Source: Telluria antibiotica (GTDB taxonomy: Bacteria; Pseudomonadota; Gammaproteobacteria; Burkholderiales; Burkholderiaceae_D). Taken from it: DNA of 64,000 bases. The stretch spans positions 434,001-498,000 of the forward strand of contig NZ_JAAQOM010000002.1 in the NCBI RefSeq assembly GCF_011682055.1, read 5' to 3'. The notes beneath the pieces were generated by a model. It was not told the DNA's origin, did no database searches, and saw only the letters and a list, made by a program, of their open reading frames with translations. This document shows positions 53,875 through 62,345 of this stretch, piece after piece; position 1 is the stretch's first letter; each line of letters opens with the position of its first letter. The translations under genes were made by a program, and so were the position numbers.

Positions 53875-54989
53875 GGCGTGCCCCGCAGCGCCAGTTCGGC
53901 GGGCCACGGACGGGCCGGGTCGATGCGGATCCAGGCCACGCCCGGCACCCCGGCCTTGACCTGCTCCGGATAGCGTTCGAGCAGCCGCCGGTCGACTTGC
54001 GCCTTCACCCTGAACATCAGCTTCTGCCGTTCACTGGCGGTCTCGACCGATTTCGGCGTGAACTGGGCGCTGCTGGCCACATAGCTGACCGCGGCAGGCA
54101 CCACGAAGCCCGGCGCCGTGTCGAGCACGAGCCGCACTTCGGTGCCGAGCGCAATACGCCCCGCGGCGGCCTCGGGCATGAAGAAGGTCATGTACACGTC
54201 CTTCAGGTCGATCATGTTCAGCACCTTGCCGCCCGCCGGCAGCACTTCGCCCGGCTCCGCGACGCGGTACTGCACCCGGCCGGCGCGCGGCGCCACGAGC
54301 ACCTCGTCGCGTAAATCGGCGTCGATCGTCGCGGTGGCGGCCGTAGCGGCCTGGACGGCGGAACGGCTCTGCACGACGACGGCTTGCGCGGCCGCGACGG
54401 CCGCGCGGGCGGCCTCGACCTGGGCAGCGGCCGCCACCAGCGTCGCGCGCGCGCCGTCCACGCGGGCGCGATCGTCGTCGAGTTCCTGCAACGCGGCCGC
54501 ACCCGCCTGCGCCAGCACCGTCGACCGGGCCAGCCGCCGCCGCGCCGCGTCCAGGTCGCTGTCCCGTTGCACCCGGATCGCCTCGGCCGCCGCCAGGTCG
54601 CTGCGCCGCATCGCGAGCTGCGCCTGCGCGCCCGCCACGGCATCGCGCGCCTGCTGCTCGCGCGCCAGCGCCTCGCTCCTCTGCGCACGCAGCGTGCCGG
54701 CATCCATGCGCGCCAGCACCTGGCCGGCCCGCACCGGATCGCCCTCCGCGACCAGCACGTCGGCCAGCCTTCCCGGCAGCTTGCTGGCGACGTCGATCTC
54801 GACGGCTTCGATCCTGCCGTTTCCGCTGACGAACCCGGGTCCGGGGCCCTGCTGCCGCGTCACCCGCCAGGCATGGACGGCACCGACGGCCAGCGCCAGC
54901 AGGACCACGCCCACGGCCAGGCGCTTCATGGCTCTGTTGTTCGCCGCCTTGGCGGCGAGCGGCTCGCGGCGCGTTTCCAGCGTGTCCAT
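53871..54989 (-). CDS. HlyD-family membrane fusion protein (YhiI-like)
   Basis: A 372-residue periplasmic adaptor. One N-terminal membrane helix (about 22-42) is followed by a biotinyl-lipoyl half motif ([20 protein letters not shown]), a long Ala/Arg-rich coiled-coil hairpin (about 95-215) and a beta-barrel part. It links the inner-membrane exporter to an outer-membrane channel. It is the first gene of the exporter unit. The ATG at 54989 lacks a strong ribosome site; a second ATG about 20 codons on is possible. Confidence 0.9.
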   Translation of the reverse strand: MDTLETRREPLAAKAANNRAMKRLAVGVVLLALAVGAVHAWRVTRQQGPGPGFVSGNGRIEAVEIDVASKLPGRLADVLVAEGDPVRAGQVLARMDAGTLRAQRSEALAREQQARDAVAGAQAQLAMRRSDLAAAEAIRVQRDSDLDAARRRLARSTVLAQAGAAALQELDDDRARVDGARATLVAAAAQVEAARAAVAAAQAVVVQSRSAVQAATAATATIDADLRDEVLVAPRAGRVQYRVAEPGEVLPAGGKVLNMIDLKDVYMTFFMPEAAAGRIALGTEVRLVLDTAPGFVVPAAVSYVASSAQFTPKSVETASERQKLMFRVKAQVDRRLLERYPEQVKAGVPGVAWIRIDPARPWPAELALRGTP

Positions 54990-55019
54990 GGCAGGTGTTC
55001 GATCGTGTCAACCCGGCTC

Positions 55020-55062
55020 ACTATAGGGGCCCGGCGACCGCGCACGGTATGACCCAAATCAA
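55020..55062 (-). promoter_or_regulatory. imperfect FNR box plus -10 element, exporter operon
   Basis: On the minus strand TTGATTTGGGTCAT (55062-55049) has the same TTGAT-N4-GTCAT form as the b561 site. TATAGT (55025-55020) begins 30.5 bases from its centre. The start codon of the HlyD gene is 31 bases further. The arrangement suits class II activation by Fnr. Confidence 0.7.
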
Positions 55063-55105
55063 ATTCAGCCGCCTGGCCTCGTCTTCATTGCCTTCATATC
55101 GGTTT

Positions 55106-55148
55106 TTGACCTAAATCATACCTAAGACCCAATGCGCAAGACTACGAT
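55106..55148 (+). promoter_or_regulatory. imperfect FNR box plus -10 element, SYLF-usp unit
   Basis: TTGACCTAAATCAT (55106-55119) deviates from the consensus by one base in each half. TACGAT (55143-55148) begins 30.5 bases from the centre, the same spacing as in the b561 and exporter promoters. The SYLF gene starts at 55185. Confidence 0.65.
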
Positions 55149-55184
55149 TGATCCAACACAAATCGATGACCGAGGGAGCAAGCC

Positions 55185-55907
55185 ATGAACAAACGACATA
55201 TCCGTGTCCTGCAAGGGCTCTGCGCGGCGCTGCTGGCCGGTCCCCTCCTCGCGCCGGCACAGGACAAGCCCGCCGCGCCGGCGGATACCACGTCATCGGC
55301 CGAGCGCCACAACGCGACGGCCGAACGGCACGTCATGCAGGCCGTCGACGTCGTGCACCGGATGGAACTGGACGCCGGCATCCGCCCCCTGCTCGCGCGC
55401 TCGAAGGGGGTGTTCATCGTGCCGGCCTACACGCGGGCGGCCATCGGCATCGGCGCGGAAGGCGGTGCGGGACTCCTGCTGCTGCACGACGCGGAAGGCC
55501 GCTGGTCCGGTCCGGTGTTCTACAACACGGGCGGCGTGAGCCTCGGGCTGCAAGTGGGCGCGCAAGGCGGCATGCTCGCCTTCGTCCTCAACAACCAGAA
55601 GGCCGTCGACGCGTTCCTGAAGAAGACCAGCGTCTCGCTGAACGCGAAAGCCGGGTTGACGATCGTGAACTGGAACAGGATGGTCCAGGGAGCGGCCGGC
55701 GCGGGCGACGTCGTCGCCTGGTCCAACAGCCGGGGGGTGTTCGGCGACGCCGCCACGATCGAACTGAGCGGCGTACGCTACAGCCAGAACCTGAACGACG
55801 CCTACTACCACCGCACCCTGTCGGCGAGCGACATCATCGCCGGCAAGACGGGCAATTCGCAGGCCGGCCTGCTCGTGCAGACACTGGCGAGCGCGACGCA
55901 GCCATGA
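55185..55907 (+). CDS. SYLF-domain (YSC84-like) exported protein
   Basis: A 240-residue protein with a signal peptide (LQGLCAALLAGPLLAPAQ) and a SYLF lipid-binding domain over about 80-235. Typical segments are ARSKGVFIVPAYTRAAIGIG, GGAGLLLLHD, FYNTGGVSLGLQVGAQ and FLKKTSVSLNAKAGLT. SYLF proteins bind phosphoinositides in eukaryotes; in bacteria they are periplasmic or secreted with no settled role. It leads a unit with two usp genes (29 bases to the next) behind an FNR-like promoter. Confidence 0.85.
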   Translation: MNKRHIRVLQGLCAALLAGPLLAPAQDKPAAPADTTSSAERHNATAERHVMQAVDVVHRMELDAGIRPLLARSKGVFIVPAYTRAAIGIGAEGGAGLLLLHDAEGRWSGPVFYNTGGVSLGLQVGAQGGMLAFVLNNQKAVDAFLKKTSVSLNAKAGLTIVNWNRMVQGAAGAGDVVAWSNSRGVFGDAATIELSGVRYSQNLNDAYYHRTLSASDIIAGKTGNSQAGLLVQTLASATQP

Positions 55908-55936
55908 CGCACCGGCAGCACATCGAGGAGCTCAGC

Positions 55937-56773
55937 ATGGATTACAAGACCATTCTGGTCCACGTCGACGACACGCCGGAGATGCCGGACCGCGTCGCCT
56001 TCGCCGCCCGGCTCGCGAACGACAAGGGCGCGCACCTGGTCGGCATGACGCAGACGGGCATCTCCCGCTTCATCCGCGAGACGACCCTGCCCGGGGTGGA
56101 ACTGGGCGACCTCGCGCCGCTGTTCGCGAACCTGCGCGACGCGGCCGGCCAGCGCGCCGCCCATTTCGACACCCTCGCGCAGCAGGCCGGCGTCGCCTCG
56201 TTCTCGCACCGCGTCGACGACGAGGGGCCCGGCCTCGCGCTTGCCTTGCGGGCCCTGTACGCCGACCTCGTGGTCGTCGGCGGGACCGCGCACGACGCGC
56301 CCGGCGTATCCGGCATTGCCGGCATTCCCGAATATGTCGCGCTGAACTCGCCCAGCCCCGTGCTCGTGCTGCCCCGGCAACGGGCATGCCCGCAAGCACC
56401 CCAGCGCGTCATGGTGGCCTGGAACGCCAGCCCGGAGGCGGCACGCGCCGCCCGCCTCGCGCTGCCGTTGCTCGTGCGCGCCAAACAGGTCGAGCTCGCC
56501 GTGTTCGACGAGGAGAGCTCGAGCGTACGCACGCCCGAAGACGCGGCGGACATGGCGCAATTCCTGGCCCGGCACGGCGTCGCCGTCGAGATATGCCGCC
56601 ATCATCCGCGCGGCGCGGTCGGGAACGCCCTGCTGGTCCGGGCCGAGGACCTCAAGATCGACCTGCTCGTCATGGGTTGCTACGGACACTCGCGCTATCG
56701 CGAGATCCTGCTCGGCGGCGTCAGCCGCACCGTGCTGCGGCGCCTGTCGATGCCGGTCCTCCTGGCGCACTGA
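55937..56773 (+). CDS. universal stress protein, tandem UspA domains
   Basis: A 278-residue two-domain Usp, distinct from the pair at 14518 and 49141. It starts MDYKTILVHVDD behind GAGGAGCTCAGC and ends with MGCYGHSRYREILLGGVSRT, a nucleotide-binding type motif. The first domain contains a run with GISRFIRETTLPGVELGDL not seen in the others. It is the second gene of the SYLF unit and is probably induced with it under low oxygen. Confidence 0.92.
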   Translation: MDYKTILVHVDDTPEMPDRVAFAARLANDKGAHLVGMTQTGISRFIRETTLPGVELGDLAPLFANLRDAAGQRAAHFDTLAQQAGVASFSHRVDDEGPGLALALRALYADLVVVGGTAHDAPGVSGIAGIPEYVALNSPSPVLVLPRQRACPQAPQRVMVAWNASPEAARAARLALPLLVRAKQVELAVFDEESSSVRTPEDAADMAQFLARHGVAVEICRHHPRGAVGNALLVRAEDLKIDLLVMGCYGHSRYREILLGGVSRTVLRRLSMPVLLAH

Positions 56774-56806
56774 GCGCCCCAACCGATGTCCACGGAGCGC
56801 GCTGCC

Positions 56807-57640
56807 ATGTTCAAGACGATCCTCGTACACGTCGACCTGTCCGTACACGCGCCGGCACGCATGCGCTACGCGGCGGCCCTGGCCCGCGCAACCGGCGCCG
56901 ACCTCGTCGGCGCCGCGATGTTCGGCGTATCGCGTGCCGTCTTTCCGAACGGCTACCGCCAGGAACCCGGCAGCCTGAGCGCGAGCTGTTTCCAGCACCG
57001 CGCAGACCAGGCGCGGCACGCGCTCGCACGCTTCGAGGAGATCGCCGCCGAGATGCAGGTGGTGCACGAGGAACGCTTCATATGCGACCAGGCCGACGAT
57101 GGCCTGGGCCGGATGGCGCGCTTCGCCGACCTGGTCGTCATCAGCCAGGACGACCCGACGGAATCGCTGCCTGACCTCTCCGTCCGCCTGCCGGAATCCG
57201 TGATCCTGAACTGCGCTCGGCCCGTGATCGTCGTGCCCCGCACCGATCCGGCGCCCTGGCACGGCGGGAAAGTGCTGGTGGCGTGGGACGGCAGCAAGGA
57301 AGCGTCGTTCGCACTCAGCGCGTCCCTGCCCCTGCTGCGGCGCGCGTCGGAAGTCATCCTGGCCGCCCTCGTCGACGGCGCGCCCGCCGAGGACGCATTC
57401 CGCGCCTCGCAGGCCGATCTGAAGCGGTTCCTCATCCGCCATCGCGTCGCGCCGCGCATACTGGTCCGCACGACGCGGCGCGACCCCGGCCATGACCTGC
57501 TGACGCTCGCCGACGAGGCCGACTGCCGGCTGCTCGTGATGGGCTGCTTCGGACATGGCCGCTTCCGCGAGCTGTGCCTGGGCGGCGCGAGCCGGACCGT
57601 CCTGGCGGACGCCCGCATGCCCGTGCTGTTCGCACACTGA
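56807..57640 (+). CDS. universal stress protein, tandem UspA domains
   Basis: A 277-residue Usp, fourth in the window. I place the start at 56807 (MFKTILVHVDLS), since GGAG stands nine bases upstream and all four Usp proteins begin this way; an ATG at 56786 would add seven residues. The end holds MGCFGHGRFRELCLGGASRT. It follows the previous usp by 33 bases and is followed after 139 bases by PEP synthase. Confidence 0.9.
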   Translation: MFKTILVHVDLSVHAPARMRYAAALARATGADLVGAAMFGVSRAVFPNGYRQEPGSLSASCFQHRADQARHALARFEEIAAEMQVVHEERFICDQADDGLGRMARFADLVVISQDDPTESLPDLSVRLPESVILNCARPVIVVPRTDPAPWHGGKVLVAWDGSKEASFALSASLPLLRRASEVILAALVDGAPAEDAFRASQADLKRFLIRHRVAPRILVRTTRRDPGHDLLTLADEADCRLLVMGCFGHGRFRELCLGGASRTVLADARMPVLFAH

Positions 57641-57779
57641 CTTCGCCGGCCGGCGCCCGTCACGTCCAGCCGAGCTGGTTGTCGACGACGGCCAGGCAAT
57701 GCCCTCCACATCGAGGTATCGGCCAGACGCTGCGTTTGCTAACATGAATACGCATGCATTCGTCACGGAGGTGGACCCC

Positions 57780-60203
57780 ATGGGCACGCCGGAAGCATTC
57801 ATCCGTTGGTTCTCCGAGCTCGGCATCGGCGACGTACCGTCGGTCGGTGGCAAGAACGCGTCGCTCGGCGAGATGGTGCGGGAACTCGGCGGCCGCGGCG
57901 TGCGCGTGCCGAATGGGTTCGCCGTCACCGCGGCCGCCTACCGCGCCACGCTCGACCGCGCGGACGCCTGGCCACGCCTGCACGCGGTGCTCGACGGCCT
58001 CGACCCGGGCGACGTCGCGGACCTTGCCCACCGTGCCGCGCAGGCCCGCGGGATCGTCTACGGCTGCACGCTGCCGCCCGAACTCGAGGACGGCATCCTG
58101 CAGGCCTGGCACCGGCTGCGCGACGAGTACGGGGACGGCCTGACGGTCGCGGTACGCAGCTCCGCGACGGCCGAGGACCTGCCTGACGCCAGTTTCGCCG
58201 GCCAGCACGAATCCTTCCTGCACATCGACGAGGCAGGACTCGTGGACAGCGTGCGCCGCTGCTTCGCCAGCCTGTTCACCGACCGCGCGCTCGTCTACCG
58301 CAGCGCGAACGGCTTTGACCACTTCAAGGTCTACCTGTCGGTGGGCGTCATGAAGATGGTCCGTTCGGACCTCGCGAGCGCCGGCGTCATGTTCACGCTC
58401 GACACCGACACCGGCTTTCGCGACGTCGTGTTCCTGACCGGCGCCTACGGCCTGGGCGAGAACATCGTGCAGGGCGCGGTCGACCCGGACGAGTTCTACG
58501 TGTTCAAGCCGCTGCTGCGCGCGGGCCGGCGCACCGTATTGCGGCGCACCCTCGGCGGCAAGGAAGTCCGGATGGTGTACGCGCCGGCCGGCGTCTCCCC
58601 GGTCACGCGCAACGAGCCGACCGGCGCGGCGGAACAGGCCCGCTTCTGCCTCGACGACGACGCCGTGCTCGAGCTCGCCGACGCCGCGCTGCGCATCGAG
58701 GATCATTATTCCGCGCGCGCCGGGCGCCCGGTGCCGATGGACATCGAATGGGCGCGCGACGGCATCGATGGCAAGCTCTATATCGTCCAGGCCCGGCCCG
58801 AGACGGTCGCCTCGCGCAAGACCGGCACCGAAGTCGACGAGTATCGCCTGGAGGCAAAGGGGCCGCTGCTGGCTGCCGGCCGCGCGGTGGGCACCAGGGT
58901 CGCGTCCGGCAAGGCCCGCGTGATCGCCGACGTGGGCGCGCTCGGCCAGTTCCAGCCGGGCGAGATCCTCGTCGCGGCCACCACCATGCCCGACTGGGGC
59001 ACCGTCATGAAGACGGCCGCCGCCGTCGTGACGGACCGGGGCGGACGCACCTGCCATGCCGCCATCGTGGCGCGCGAGATCGGCGTGCCGGCCCTCGTCG
59101 GCTGCGGCGACGCGACGACGGCCATCCGCACCGGCGACGACGTGACGGTCTCCTGCGCGGAAGGCGAAACGGGTCACGTGTACGCCGGCCGCCTGCCGTT
59201 CCGCCACACCGCCACCGACCTCGCCGCGCTGCCCATGCCGCGCACGCGGATCATGGTCAACATCGGCAATCCGGACACGGCCTTCCGCACACGTTTCCTG
59301 CCGAACGACGGCGTCGGCCTCGCGCGCATGGAATTCATCGTCGCCGAGCACATCCGCATCCACCCGATGGCGCTCGTCCATCCCGAGCGGATCGCCGATC
59401 CGGCGGCGCGCGCAGGCATCGAACGGCTCACCCGCAACGCGCCGTCGCCGGCGGACTATTTCGTGCGCGAGCTGTCCGAGGGCGTTGGCACGATCGCGGC
59501 GGCGTTCTGGCCGAAGCCGGTCATCGTGCGCATGTCGGACTTCAAGACCAACGAGTACGCGAGCCTGCTGGGCGGCGCCGTCTTCGAACCGCTCGAGGCC
59601 AACCCGATGCTGGGCTTCCGCGGCGCCGCCCGCTACACGCATCCCGCGTATGCGGAGGGCTTCGCGCTCGAATGCCGCGCCATGAAGCGCGTGCGCGACG
59701 AGATGGGCCTCGCGAACCTGCGCCTGATGATCCCGTTCTGCCGCCGCGTCGAGGAAGCGGAAGCCGTGCTGCGGTCGATGGCCGAGCACGAGCTGGAGCG
59801 GGGAAAAGACGGGCTCGAGATCTACGTCATGTGCGAGATACCCAACAACGTCATCCGCATCGACGACTTCGCGCGCCTGTTCGACGGCTTCTCGATCGGC
59901 TCGAACGACCTGACCCAGCTGGTGCTAGGCGTCGACCGCGATTCCGACATCGTCGCCTTCGACTTCGACGAACGCGACCCCGGCGTGCTGGAAATGCTGC
60001 GCCAGGCCATCGCCGGCGCCCGGCGCAACGGGCGCCACGTCGGCATCTGCGGCCAGGCGCCGTCGGACTATCCGGACGTGGCGCGCTACCTCGTCGAACA
60101 GGGCATCGATTCGATCAGCCTGAACCCGGATTCGGTGGTGGCGACCGTCCGCAGGCTCGTCGAGGTCGAGCGCGAGCTCGGCATCGCGCCGCGCGGGCAA
60201 TAG
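57780..60203 (+). CDS. ppsA: phosphoenolpyruvate synthase
   Basis: An 807-residue enzyme converting pyruvate and ATP to PEP, AMP and phosphate. The N-terminal ATP-grasp domain (about 10-340) includes VGGKNASLGEM and RSSATAEDLPDASFAGQ. The swivelling domain carries the catalytic H426 in GGRTCHAAIVARE, and the C-terminal PEP-binding barrel has SDFKTNEYASL and GICGQAPSDYP. The length is near the family norm (792 in E. coli). I chose the ATG at 57780 because GGAGG lies eight bases ahead; the ATG at 57744 has no ribosome site. It pairs with a phosphofructokinase gene 11 bases on, so both ends of glycolytic flux are set in one unit. Confidence 0.95.
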   Translation: MGTPEAFIRWFSELGIGDVPSVGGKNASLGEMVRELGGRGVRVPNGFAVTAAAYRATLDRADAWPRLHAVLDGLDPGDVADLAHRAAQARGIVYGCTLPPELEDGILQAWHRLRDEYGDGLTVAVRSSATAEDLPDASFAGQHESFLHIDEAGLVDSVRRCFASLFTDRALVYRSANGFDHFKVYLSVGVMKMVRSDLASAGVMFTLDTDTGFRDVVFLTGAYGLGENIVQGAVDPDEFYVFKPLLRAGRRTVLRRTLGGKEVRMVYAPAGVSPVTRNEPTGAAEQARFCLDDDAVLELADAALRIEDHYSARAGRPVPMDIEWARDGIDGKLYIVQARPETVASRKTGTEVDEYRLEAKGPLLAAGRAVGTRVASGKARVIADVGALGQFQPGEILVAATTMPDWGTVMKTAAAVVTDRGGRTCHAAIVAREIGVPALVGCGDATTAIRTGDDVTVSCAEGETGHVYAGRLPFRHTATDLAALPMPRTRIMVNIGNPDTAFRTRFLPNDGVGLARMEFIVAEHIRIHPMALVHPERIADPAARAGIERLTRNAPSPADYFVRELSEGVGTIAAAFWPKPVIVRMSDFKTNEYASLLGGAVFEPLEANPMLGFRGAARYTHPAYAEGFALECRAMKRVRDEMGLANLRLMIPFCRRVEEAEAVLRSMAEHELERGKDGLEIYVMCEIPNNVIRIDDFARLFDGFSIGSNDLTQLVLGVDRDSDIVAFDFDERDPGVLEMLRQAIAGARRNGRHVGICGQAPSDYPDVARYLVEQGIDSISLNPDSVVATVRRLVEVERELGIAPRGQ

Positions 60204-60214
60204 GCGCGCACGCC

Positions 60215-61348
60215 ATGGAAGCGCACATCCGGCGCATCGCACTCGTCACCGGCGGCGGCGACGCGCCGGGACTGAATGCGGCGATCCGCGCGGTCGTGCT
60301 GGCGGCAAGCCGCCTCGGCTGGGAATGCCACGGTATCCGCGACGGCTTCAACGGCCTGCTCGCACCGGCGCAATGCCTGGACGAGCCTGTCATGGCGCTC
60401 ACGGTCCAGTCCGTGCACGGCATCGGCCATCTCGGCGGCACGATCCTCGGCAGCACCAACCGCGGCAACCCCATGCGCTATCCGGTGCGCCAGGACGACG
60501 GCACCGTGTCCGAACGGGACCGCGGCGGCGAACTGGTCGACCTGTTCCGCCAGCGTGGCCTCGACGCCCTCGTGATGATCGGCGGCGACGGCTCGATGGC
60601 GATCGCGGACGGGCTGCACCGGCGGGGCCTGCGCGTGGTCGGCGTGCCCAAGACCATCGACAACGACCTCGACCGCACGCAGCAGACATTCGGTTTCGAC
60701 TCGGCGGTCGCGTTCGCCACCGAATGCGTCGACCGCCTGCACACCACGGCCGACAGCCAGCACCGGATCCTGGTCGTCGAGACGATGGGCCGCTACGCCG
60801 GCTGGATCGCGCTGCACGCGGGCATGGCCGGCGGCGCGCATGCGATCCTCCTGCCGGAGATTCCCTTCGATATCGACGTCGTCGCCGACGCGGTACGCCG
60901 GCGCGACGCGCTCGGCTGGCGTCATTCGATCGTCGTCGCGGCCGAGGGCGCGCACCCGCTGGACAGTGGCCGCGTCGTGCTGGAAGCCGCCGGCACCGGC
61001 CGCGCCGAGCGCCTAGGCGGCATCGGCGCCTGGGTCGAGGCCCGGCTGGCGGCGGCGACGGGCAAGGACTGCCGCAGCGTCGTGCTGGGCCACCTGCTGC
61101 GTGGCGGCCCGCCTTCCGCATTCGACCGGATCGTCGCCGCGCGCTTCGGCGCGGCTGCCGTGCGGACGCTGGCCGCGGGCGAATCGGGGGTCATGGTGAC
61201 CCTCGCCGGCCAGGCCATCGCCACCGTGCCGCTGGCGGAAGTCGCCGGCCGCACCCGGCACGTGCCGCTCGACTGCGATACCGTGCGCACCGCACGCGAA
61301 CTCGGCATCTGCCTCGGCGACCGCGCCCCGGCAGGCGCGGGCCGCTGA
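60215..61348 (+). CDS. pfkA: 6-phosphofructokinase
   Basis: A 377-residue PfkA-family kinase (fructose 6-phosphate to the 1,6-bisphosphate). GGDGS (123-127) is the ATP-type form of the phosphoryl-donor site, while PKTIDND (145-151) keeps the lysine typical of pyrophosphate-dependent and long-type enzymes. So it belongs to the mixed long group, and ATP is the likelier donor. MGRYAGWIA is the substrate-binding segment. Many Burkholderiales lack this enzyme, so its presence beside PEP synthase in a stress island is notable. Confidence 0.9.
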   Translation: MEAHIRRIALVTGGGDAPGLNAAIRAVVLAASRLGWECHGIRDGFNGLLAPAQCLDEPVMALTVQSVHGIGHLGGTILGSTNRGNPMRYPVRQDDGTVSERDRGGELVDLFRQRGLDALVMIGGDGSMAIADGLHRRGLRVVGVPKTIDNDLDRTQQTFGFDSAVAFATECVDRLHTTADSQHRILVVETMGRYAGWIALHAGMAGGAHAILLPEIPFDIDVVADAVRRRDALGWRHSIVVAAEGAHPLDSGRVVLEAAGTGRAERLGGIGAWVEARLAAATGKDCRSVVLGHLLRGGPPSAFDRIVAARFGAAAVRTLAAGESGVMVTLAGQAIATVPLAEVAGRTRHVPLDCDTVRTARELGICLGDRAPAGAGR

Positions 61349-61381
61349 TGGACGGGTCCGGCCCGAACCTGGCGCCGTCGC

Positions 61382-61534
61382 ATGCCTCCGCGGCGTCGCG
61401 CGACCCGGGGCCGCGCGCCATCGTGGCAATCGTACCTGCTTGGCCTGCCGGTATTCCCGGCGCTGATCGGGATGGTGGCGCGGCTGGGCGATCTCGAACG
61501 GTTCGCCGACCTGATCCGCCGTGTCGAGCTGTAG
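61382..61534 (+). pseudogene. short reading frame, possible 3' remnant of a lost gene
   Basis: Fifty codons from the ATG at 61382. The first ~15 residues are Arg-rich noise, but the rest (SWQSYLLGLPVFPALIGMV, then ARLGDLERFADLIRRVEL) looks like the ordered C-terminus of a real protein. No ribosome site precedes it. I do not recognise the family. It may be the tail of a gene deleted between the phosphofructokinase and VIT genes, or a tiny gene. Confidence 0.35.
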
Positions 61535-61580
61535 AGCGAGTTTCAGTCACCACGGATTTCCTGATGAGTGAGCACCCGAA

Positions 61581-62270
61581 TTGAAACACAGGGAAATTCA
61601 TAAGGTCGAGCATCTTGGATGGCTGCGTGCCGCCGTCCTCGGCGCGAACGACGGCATCATTTCCACCTCCAGCTTACTGGTTGGAATCGCTGCGGCCCAT
61701 GCCTCCCATAGCAATATGCTGCTGACCGGATTTGCCGGCCTGGTCGCCGGCAGCATGTCCATGGCGACCGGCGAGTATGTGTCCGTATCCTCGCAGGCCG
61801 ACACGGAAAACGCGGCACTGAAGCAGGAACAGGCCGAGCTCGCCCATGACCGTGATGCGGAGCACCGCGAACTGGCCGGCATCTACGTAAGGCGTGGGCT
61901 GGATCGTTCCCTGGCGCAAGAGGTTGCCACGCAGTTGATGGCGCACGACGCCCTCGGCACGCATGCCCGCGATGAACTCGGCATTTCCGAAGCCACCCAA
62001 GCGCGTCCCCTTCAGGCGGCGCTTGCCTCGGCGTTGAGTTTCGCGGCCGGTGCCGCGATGCCGTTGACGATCACCGCCGTCACGCGGGCGGACATGCTCA
62101 TCGGCGTCCTGGTGGCGGCCACGCTGGCCGGTCTCGCCGCGCTGGGAGCGCTGGCTGCGAAAACCGGCGGCGCACCGGCGCTTCCGGCCGCGCTACGCGT
62201 TACGTGTTGGAGCGCGCTGGCGATGGGCGCGACCGTTGCGATCGGCAGCGCTTTCAATGTGGGCGCCTGA
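61581..62270 (+). CDS. VIT-family iron/manganese transporter, possible 5' frameshift
   Basis: A 229-residue membrane protein of the VIT1/CCC1 family. It has the N-terminal signature LGWLRAAVLGANDGIISTSSLLVG, MATGEYVSVSSQ, and a cytoplasmic acidic helical part (about 75-140) before the last helices. In the family it moves Fe2+ or Mn2+ out of the cytoplasm. The in-frame start is a TTG at 61581 with no clear ribosome site. Just upstream an ATG (61564) begins MSEHPN and then stops; adding one base would join it smoothly to the VIT frame, so the true start may have been lost by a one-base deletion. The membrane part is intact either way. Confidence 0.82.
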   Translation: MKHREIHKVEHLGWLRAAVLGANDGIISTSSLLVGIAAAHASHSNMLLTGFAGLVAGSMSMATGEYVSVSSQADTENAALKQEQAELAHDRDAEHRELAGIYVRRGLDRSLAQEVATQLMAHDALGTHARDELGISEATQARPLQAALASALSFAAGAAMPLTITAVTRADMLIGVLVAATLAGLAALGALAAKTGGAPALPAALRVTCWSALAMGATVAIGSAFNVGA

Positions 62271-62345
62271 GCTTCCGCTCATGCGTGGCCATGTGGCGCC
62301 GACAGGCTGCCCTTGTCGAAGGGCGCGCGGCCATGGCGCTCCATC

